In this document: in pieces, positions 59,301 through 64,000 of the stretch
Numbering within the stretch: position 1 is the stretch's first letter
Layout: each line of letters begins with the position of its first letter
NCBI GenBank assembly: GCA_025455065.1
Contig: JALONG010000010.1
Span: 62,001-126,000, forward strand
Length of the DNA: 64,000 bases
Direction of reading: 5' to 3'
DNA from: Candidatus Kapaibacterium sp.
GTDB lineage: Bacteria > Bacteroidota > Ignavibacteria > Kapaibacteriales > UBA4661
Translations under genes and position numbers: made by a program
The notes under the pieces: generated by a model
Told to the model about the DNA's origin: nothing
The model's input: the letters and a program-made list of their open reading frames with translations, nothing else
Databases searched by the model: none

Positions 59301-62300
59301 TGGTGGGATTTGCTTTTGCAGCAATTACAAGTTTTACGCCCGCCGTTGCAGCAAACGGTACAGTTGTAACAATTAACGGGGCAGGATTCACGGGGGCAAC
59401 GGCGGTGCGCTTTGGTACAAATATGTTTGGGACAGCAACCCCCGCAGCAATGTTCAACATTGTGAATGACAACCAAATTACGGCGACCGTCGCCGCAGGT
59501 GCGAGTGGACGAGTGTGGGTGCAGGCTGCGGCTGGTACATTAAGTACAGCGGCTGGGAGTTTTACCTTTGTTAATCCTCCGACTATCACAGGCATTACAC
59601 CGACGTTGCAAGGTAACGGCGGCGTGGTAACAATCACGGGAACAAATTTTATTGCCGCGCCCGCTCCGACAGTAACCTTTGGCGGTGTTCCCGCAGCGAG
59701 TTTTATGGTGGTCAGTGCAACGCAAATTAACGCTACCGTTGCCGCGGGAGCGACAGGAATGGTCTCGGTAACAACAATCGCAGGAACGGCAAATTTTGCC
59801 GGATTTACCTTTGCGCCTACACCAACGATTACAAGTTTTGCACCGATGAGCGCACCTGTCGGTGGCACGATAACCATTAACGGCACTGGCTTTTTTGCTG
59901 CACCTTTGCCGACGGTGAATATTGGCGGTGTTGCGGCAACAGGCGTTACCTTTGTCAGTGGGACACAAATCACGGCAAATGTGGCTGCAGGCAGCGCTTC
60001 GGGAATGGTGCAAGTAACCACGCCCGGCGGCACGGCAAATTCTCCCGGATTCCAACTTGCGCCGACGGTCACAAGTTTTGCGCCGACAAGCGCCGGAGCA
60101 GGGACAACCGTAACAATCAACGGTTCGGGCTTTACGGGTGCAACAGGCGTGAGTTTTGGCGGCGTTGCCGCGGCAAGTTTTATGGTTGTTTCTGCGACGC
60201 AGATTACCGCCGTTGTTGCTCCGGGAAGTCTGAGCGGGAATGTGCAGGTAACAACCCCTGTGGCTTCGGCGAGTCTTGCCGGATTTACGTTTATTCCGCC
60301 ACCGACAATCACGATGTTTACCCCGACAAGCGCTATGGGCGGTGCGACGGTGACGATTACGGGGACAAATTTCACGGGTGCAACGGCGGTGAGTTTTGGC
60401 GGTATTGCTGCGGCAAGTTATATGGTTGTTTCCGCAACACAGATTGATGCTGTTGTCTCTGCCGGAGGTTCGACCGGTACTGTGCAGGTAACAACGCCCG
60501 GTGGTACTGTAACGAGTGGTGCAGGATTTACGTTTATTCCGCAGCCACCGACAATCACGATGTTTACCCCGACAAGCGCCGGAGGCGGAGCAACGGTAAC
60601 GATTACCGGGACACATTTTGCAGGTGTTTCGATTGTATCGTTTGGTGGTGTGAATGCCGCGAGTTTCACCGTCATCTCTCCAACACAGATAAATGCCGTT
60701 GTCGCAGCCGGAGGCGCTTCGGGAAGTGTGCGCGTAACGGCACTTGGTGGTACGATTATGACTCCCGGCTTTACCTTTATCCCGCCGCCAACTATCACAA
60801 GTTTTTCCCCGATGAACGCAGGAACGGGAACGGTAGTAACGATTAACGGTACAGGTTTCACGGGCGCAACGGCGGTGAGTTTTGGCGGTGCGGCGGCTGC
60901 AGGGTTTACGGTTGTTTCGGCGACGCAAATCACGGCAACCGTTGGAGCAGGTGCAAGCGGAAATATCCAAGTAACCACGCCCGGCGGCACGGGAACGCAA
61001 GCCGGATTTACCTATCTTCCCGGACCGGGTATTATCGGCTTTGCTCCGATGAGTGCTGCGCAAGGCACAACGGTAGTCATTACGGGAACGAATTTCACGG
61101 GCGTTTCGGCGGTCAGTTTTGGCGGTACTCCGGCAATGAGTTACATGGTAATTTCACCGACACAAATCAATGCCGTTGTGGGAGCAGGAGCTTCGGGTGA
61201 TGTTTCGGTAACAACAAGCGGCGGTACAGTGCTTTCGCCCGGATTTACGTTTATTGCTCCGCCAAATATCACATTTTTCACGCCTTCCGGCGCAAATGGT
61301 GCAACGATTGTTATTAACGGCTCAGGGTTTACGGGCGCTACGGCGGTAACGTTTGGCGGTACAAATGCGGCAAGTTTTACTGTGCTGACGGATAATTTGA
61401 TGACCGCTGTTGTTGGTGCCGGTTCGAGTGGAAATGTCGTTGTAACAGGTCCGGGCGGCGTAGGAACGCGACCAGGCTTTACCTTTAACGCAGGACCGAT
61501 GATAACGGGTTTTACGCCAACCTCAGCCGGACCCGGAATGACGGTGGTCATTAACGGAGCAGGATTTTTAGGTGCGACGGGTGCAACGGCGGTGCAGTTT
61601 GGCGGTGTGAATGCGGCAAGTTACACCGTCGTTTCTGCGACGCAGATTGTGGCTATTGTCGGCGCTGGTGGTGCAAGCGGTGTTGTGCGCGTCCAAACGC
61701 CGGGAGGAGTGAACACTCTTGCCGGATTTACCTTTGTACCGGCACCGACGATAACAGGCTTTGCACCTGTTACTGCCGCACCTTCCACGACTGTTACCAT
61801 TACCGGAACGAATTTTACGGGTGCAACAAGCGTTACTATCGGCGGTTTTGCTCCGGCGAGTTTTACTGTTGTTTCGGCAACGCAAATTAACGCTGTTATT
61901 GGCACAGGTGCAACAGGAAGTATTACCGTCTTTACGCCGGGCGGTTCTGCCTCGCAGGCAGGTTTCATGTTTGTTCCGCCGCCGCCTGCTATCACGGGCT
62001 TTACGCCGACAGCGAGTGCTTCCGGCGGGACGGTTACGATTACGGGAGTCAATTTCTTATCGCCATCGGCAATTACCTTTGGCGGAACGCCTGTGACCAG
62101 CTTTTCGCTTATTTCGCCAACACAAATAAATGCCGTCATTGGCGCAGGTGCAAGCGGGAATGTGTCAGTAACAACGCCGGGCGGTGTTGCCGTCCGAAGC
62201 GGTTTCACGTACTATCCGCAGCCGACCATTACGAGTTTTGCGCCCACAAGCGCTCCGACGGGAACGGTTGTTACCATTAACGGAACAAACTTCACCGGAG

Positions 62301-64000
62301 CAAGTATTGTGCGCTTTGGTGCAACGACGGCAGCGAATTTTACTGTTGTTTCGGCAACGCAAATTACCGCACAAGTCGGGACGGGAATGAGCGGGAATGT
62401 TTCGGTCGTAACGTCCGGTGGCACGGCTACGCTTGCAGGTTTCACGTATTTGCCTTCACCGACGATTGCGAGTATCCTGCCTAATGCCGGCGGACCGGGT
62501 TCGACGATAACCATTAACGGAGCAAATTTCACCGGCGCAACGGCAGTACGCTTTGGTGGTGTGTTGGCAAGTAGTTTTGTGATTGTTTCGCCGACGCAAA
62601 TAACGGCGGTTGTTGCGGCAGGCGGTTCGACGGGAACTGTTACCGTTACAAGTCCCTCAGGTACGGGAGGTTTAGGCGGATTTACGTTCTTCCTTCCTCC
62701 AAATGTCACGTCGTTTACGCCCCCATCACGCGGGCCGGGTGGGGTGGTTGTAATAACGGGAACAAATTTTGTAAACATCTCATCGGTACGCTTTGGAACT
62801 ACGCCTGCGGCGAGTTTTACGACGAATTCTCCGACGCAAATTTCTGCTGTTGTCGGCTTGGGGGCAAGTGGCAGCGTTTCGGTGCAAAATCCGGGTGGCA
62901 CAGGTTCGTTAGCTGGGTTTACGTTTGTTCCTGTTCCAACCTTGACTTCCATTTCACCGACAAGCGGAGAGCCTGGTGATGAAATTATCATTAACGGAAC
63001 AAACTTTATTGGTGTGAGTAGTGTGAGTTTCGGTAGCGTGAGCGCTGCTAGTTTTATGGTACTGTCGCCAACGCAAATACGCGCAATCGTTCCCGGGGCA
63101 GCAGGAACCTCTATTGTTGTGCAGACAACGGGTGGAACAGCGACAATAGGCGGTTTTCGCTTTATTCCCGCACCGACGATTACAGGAATTTTGCCCGCAA
63201 GCGGCAGACCGGGTGATGTGATTTCGATTGTCGGTACAAATCTTGCAACAGTGCGGCGTGTAACCTTTGGCGGTGCTGCTGCCACAGGCTTTACGGCGGT
63301 TTCTCCAACCTTGATAACCGCAATCGTCGGTGATTTTGGCGCGAGCGGTCATACGCTCGTCGAAACGCCCGATGGTATTGATAGTTTAGCAGGATTTACG
63401 TTTATTTTCCCGACACCGCGTATTACGGATTTCTCGCCGAGAATTGCCGGACCGAATATGACCATTACCATAACGGGAACGGGGTTATGGGGGGCATCCA
63501 CAGCGACCTTTGGTGGTGTTGCTGCTACGGGGCTGCGCGTGGCTTCACCAACGCAGATGACGGCGATAATTTCTTCAGGTGCAAGTGGAAGTTTAGTAAT
63601 TACTACGCCGGGCGGTTCTGCTTCTCTTGCGGGCTTTACGTTTGTTCCTGCGCCTGTTATCACGGGAATTATGCCCTCAAGCGCTTCGCCGGGTGATACC
63701 ATTACGATTACGGGAACAAATTTGAACGGCGTAACGGCAGTGAGTTTTGGGAATATCCCTGCACAAAACTTCATCATTGTTTCACCGACGCAAATTCGCG
63801 CCGTTGTTCCGCGTAATGGTGGTGCAGTTGGCGTAACTTCGCCGGGAGGCACGTTTATTTCATCAGCATTTACAACCGCTCCGCCGCCGTCGCTCTTCCG
63901 CTTTACGCCAACAGCGCAGGCTGCGGGTGGTGTTGTGAACATCATCGGCAGAAACTTTGTTGGTGTGCGGTCGGTGAGTTTTGGTGGCACAAATGCGGCT
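56306..64000 (+). CDS. Giant NHL-propeller and IPT/TIG repeat protein, 5' part
   Basis: ATG at 56306; the frame stays open to the last base, giving at least 2565 codons with no stop. The signal peptide MNARVLLSRSIALCSLMALL ends near NPSAAQ. Six NHL-type units follow (about 32-350), for example GNIYVADYINHCIRYIT and GNLIVADRLNHRIRQIT, a six-blade propeller. From about residue 352 there are roughly 27 complete IPT/TIG domains of about 80 residues (consensus PTITSFTPTSA, G-T-V-T-I-T-G-T-N-F-T-G, SFGG, VVSATQI, GNVQVTTPGGTAT, AGFTFIP), the last cut by the edge. Probably a long surface fibre; a T9SS signal may lie outside the window. Confidence 0.9.
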   Translation, partial: MNARVLLSRSIALCSLMALLLVAALNPSAAQVVTTFAGSTAGYTDATGVAARFNQPYGIAASGGVLYVTDRGNHRIRQISAGAAVTTLAGSGTPAFTDAMGTSAQFSGAHSVAMSGTNLVIADAGNNRIRQVSAAGNATTIAGNGTGALTNGMGTSAEFNFPVGVAVDGGGNIYVADYINHCIRYITSGGVVTTFAGNGTSGYVDATGTAARFNLPAGVAIDGGGNVFVADQLNHRIRRITPGGVVTTFAGSGVAGWADGTGTAAQFNEPTGLAFDGAGNLIVADRLNHRIRQITPGGVVTTIAGNGTAGFMDATGTAARFSGPTGVAVSGTTIYVADLGNNRIRAITPPPVPTITNISPTIAGAGMTVIITGTNLTGAAAVSFGGVPAASFTVISATQVNAVVAAGSASGNVSVTTPGGTAVLAGFTFIPPPTITGFTPTSASTGTVVSITGTNFIGVTSASFGAVNAAGYMTVSATQVNATVAAGGATGNVQIVTSGGTVSLTGFTFIPPPTITSFAPMSAASGATVTINGTNFTGATSVRFGGVDAASFMVVSATQITAVVAAGGATGSVQVTAPGGTATSAGFTFIAPPTITSFTPNVGGMGTSVTITGTNLSGATGVLVGGVAATITGNTATSLTFTVAAGATGTIQVTTPGGMVTSVGTFTWFPAPTITSFMPAAGAPGAVITIDGTNFTDTPNLSVVRFGGVLAASVTFVSANQITAVVAAGGATGNVQVVTPGGTVNSAGFTFLPLPPTVTSFTPTTRCPGGAVTITGTNFVAPATVTIGGVAATGVVVVNPTTITCNVGAGGATGTVDVTTPGGTAPSAAMLTVVPTPTITGFVPTTQTAGGTVTITGTGFTGVTGPASVRFGGVNAASYVVVSATQIDAVVAAGGASGNVFVQSPGGCTVNSPGFTFSAPAPTITGFAPTSGIAGTVITITGTGFTGTVAANVRFGATFAGGTPAASIAVVSDTQINATLGAGASGSVWVQAPGGTTSMVGFAFAAITSFTPAVAANGTVVTINGAGFTGATAVRFGTNMFGTATPAAMFNIVNDNQITATVAAGASGRVWVQAAAGTLSTAAGSFTFVNPPTITGITPTLQGNGGVVTITGTNFIAAPAPTVTFGGVPAASFMVVSATQINATVAAGATGMVSVTTIAGTANFAGFTFAPTPTITSFAPMSAPVGGTITINGTGFFAAPLPTVNIGGVAATGVTFVSGTQITANVAAGSASGMVQVTTPGGTANSPGFQLAPTVTSFAPTSAGAGTTVTINGSGFTGATGVSFGGVAAASFMVVSATQITAVVAPGSLSGNVQVTTPVASASLAGFTFIPPPTITMFTPTSAMGGATVTITGTNFTGATAVSFGGIAAASYMVVSATQIDAVVSAGGSTGTVQVTTPGGTVTSGAGFTFIPQPPTITMFTPTSAGGGATVTITGTHFAGVSIVSFGGVNAASFTVISPTQINAVVAAGGASGSVRVTALGGTIMTPGFTFIPPPTITSFSPMNAGTGTVVTINGTGFTGATAVSFGGAAAAGFTVVSATQITATVGAGASGNIQVTTPGGTGTQAGFTYLPGPGIIGFAPMSAAQGTTVVITGTNFTGVSAVSFGGTPAMSYMVISPTQINAVVGAGASGDVSVTTSGGTVLSPGFTFIAPPNITFFTPSGANGATIVINGSGFTGATAVTFGGTNAASFTVLTDNLMTAVVGAGSSGNVVVTGPGGVGTRPGFTFNAGPMITGFTPTSAGPGMTVVINGAGFLGATGATAVQFGGVNAASYTVVSATQIVAIVGAGGASGVVRVQTPGGVNTLAGFTFVPAPTITGFAPVTAAPSTTVTITGTNFTGATSVTIGGFAPASFTVVSATQINAVIGTGATGSITVFTPGGSASQAGFMFVPPPPAITGFTPTASASGGTVTITGVNFLSPSAITFGGTPVTSFSLISPTQINAVIGAGASGNVSVTTPGGVAVRSGFTYYPQPTITSFAPTSAPTGTVVTINGTNFTGASIVRFGATTAANFTVVSATQITAQVGTGMSGNVSVVTSGGTATLAGFTYLPSPTIASILPNAGGPGSTITINGANFTGATAVRFGGVLASSFVIVSPTQITAVVAAGGSTGTVTVTSPSGTGGLGGFTFFLPPNVTSFTPPSRGPGGVVVITGTNFVNISSVRFGTTPAASFTTNSPTQISAVVGLGASGSVSVQNPGGTGSLAGFTFVPVPTLTSISPTSGEPGDEIIINGTNFIGVSSVSFGSVSAASFMVLSPTQIRAIVPGAAGTSIVVQTTGGTATIGGFRFIPAPTITGILPASGRPGDVISIVGTNLATVRRVTFGGAAATGFTAVSPTLITAIVGDFGASGHTLVETPDGIDSLAGFTFIFPTPRITDFSPRIAGPNMTITITGTGLWGASTATFGGVAATGLRVASPTQMTAIISSGASGSLVITTPGGSASLAGFTFVPAPVITGIMPSSASPGDTITITGTNLNGVTAVSFGNIPAQNFIIVSPTQIRAVVPRNGGAVGVTSPGGTFISSAFTTAPPPSLFRFTPTAQAAGGVVNIIGRNFVGVRSVSFGGTNAA

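Noticed and set aside
56351-63990. Long minus-strand reading frames rich in Pro/Val or Cys/Arg opposite the giant repeat gene
   Set aside because: They are shadows of the repetitive plus-strand gene: they repeat at the same period, have no signal or start context, and the plus strand is open throughout with clear NHL and IPT domains.

Overview
The window looks like chromosome from a Bacteroidota-type or FCB-group bacterium. Several lines support this: a SusD/RagB C-terminus at the left edge, two complete proteins ending in type 9 secretion (T9SS) sorting domains, several PD40/OmpA outer-membrane proteins, DUF2851, DUF4397 and DUF2807 families, and repeated promoters of the Bacteroidota sigma-A type (TTG, 18-21 bases, TAnnTTTG). 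A sister lineage such as Kapabacteria or Ignavibacteria would fit the mix of T9SS cargo and choice-of-anchor proteins, but that placement is inference. I see no rRNA, CRISPR array, transposase or phage gene. The two tRNAs are Glu(TTC) and Arg(CCG).

Layout. Positions 1-2.1 kb: SusD tail, a small lipoprotein, a 5'-truncated copy of that lipoprotein, and between them an orphan cysteine-rich peptide with a pinensin-like RiPP leader, preceded by micro-ORFs with near-perfect Shine-Dalgarno sites. 2.1-9.1 kb: a coiled-coil membrane protein and a run of outer-membrane proteins (PD40-OmpA, beta-barrel, barrel-OmpA). 9.2-16.7 kb: tRNA-Glu, a small secreted protein, an ABC sugar permease, a TPR protein, a glycosyltransferase, gamma-glutamyltransferase and a GIN-domain lipoprotein. 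17.3-22.9 kb: a T9SS cargo protein, a YfgM-like TPR protein co-directional with tRNA-Arg, an 11-bp tandem repeat in the apparent tRNA leader, DUF2851, and a triple-receiver protein fused to a degenerate nucleotide-cyclase domain. 23-27.5 kb: the classical rplM-rpsI-rpsB-tsf-pyrH-frr translation cluster on the minus strand. 27.9-33.7 kb: queA, a MalK-type ATPase, another PD40-OmpA protein and a dicarboxylate symporter. 33.9-47.6 kb: a 1793-residue VWA/T9SS protein, a RodZ-like protein, a DUF4258/DUF2283 pair, pheS, a thiolase, acpS, arginase and a beta-barrel. 47.6-52.5 kb: a periplasmic-propeller sensor kinase followed by a receiver-kinase protein. 52.6-64 kb: a BNR-propeller/OmpA protein, a leucine-rich-repeat protein and a giant NHL + IPT/TIG protein that runs off the right edge with at least 2565 open codons.

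Themes. Much of the window makes cell-envelope proteins. Four proteins share one C-terminal module of two OmpA-like domains, while their N-terminal parts differ (PD40, beta-barrel, BNR propeller). T9SS cargo is present, but no T9SS core gene is recognised here. ABC transporter parts are scattered, with one permease and one ATPase about 19 kb apart. The most unusual items are the orphan RiPP-like precursor, the tandem repeat placed in a pre-tRNA leader, the triple-receiver/degenerate-cyclase protein and the giant IPT-repeat protein.
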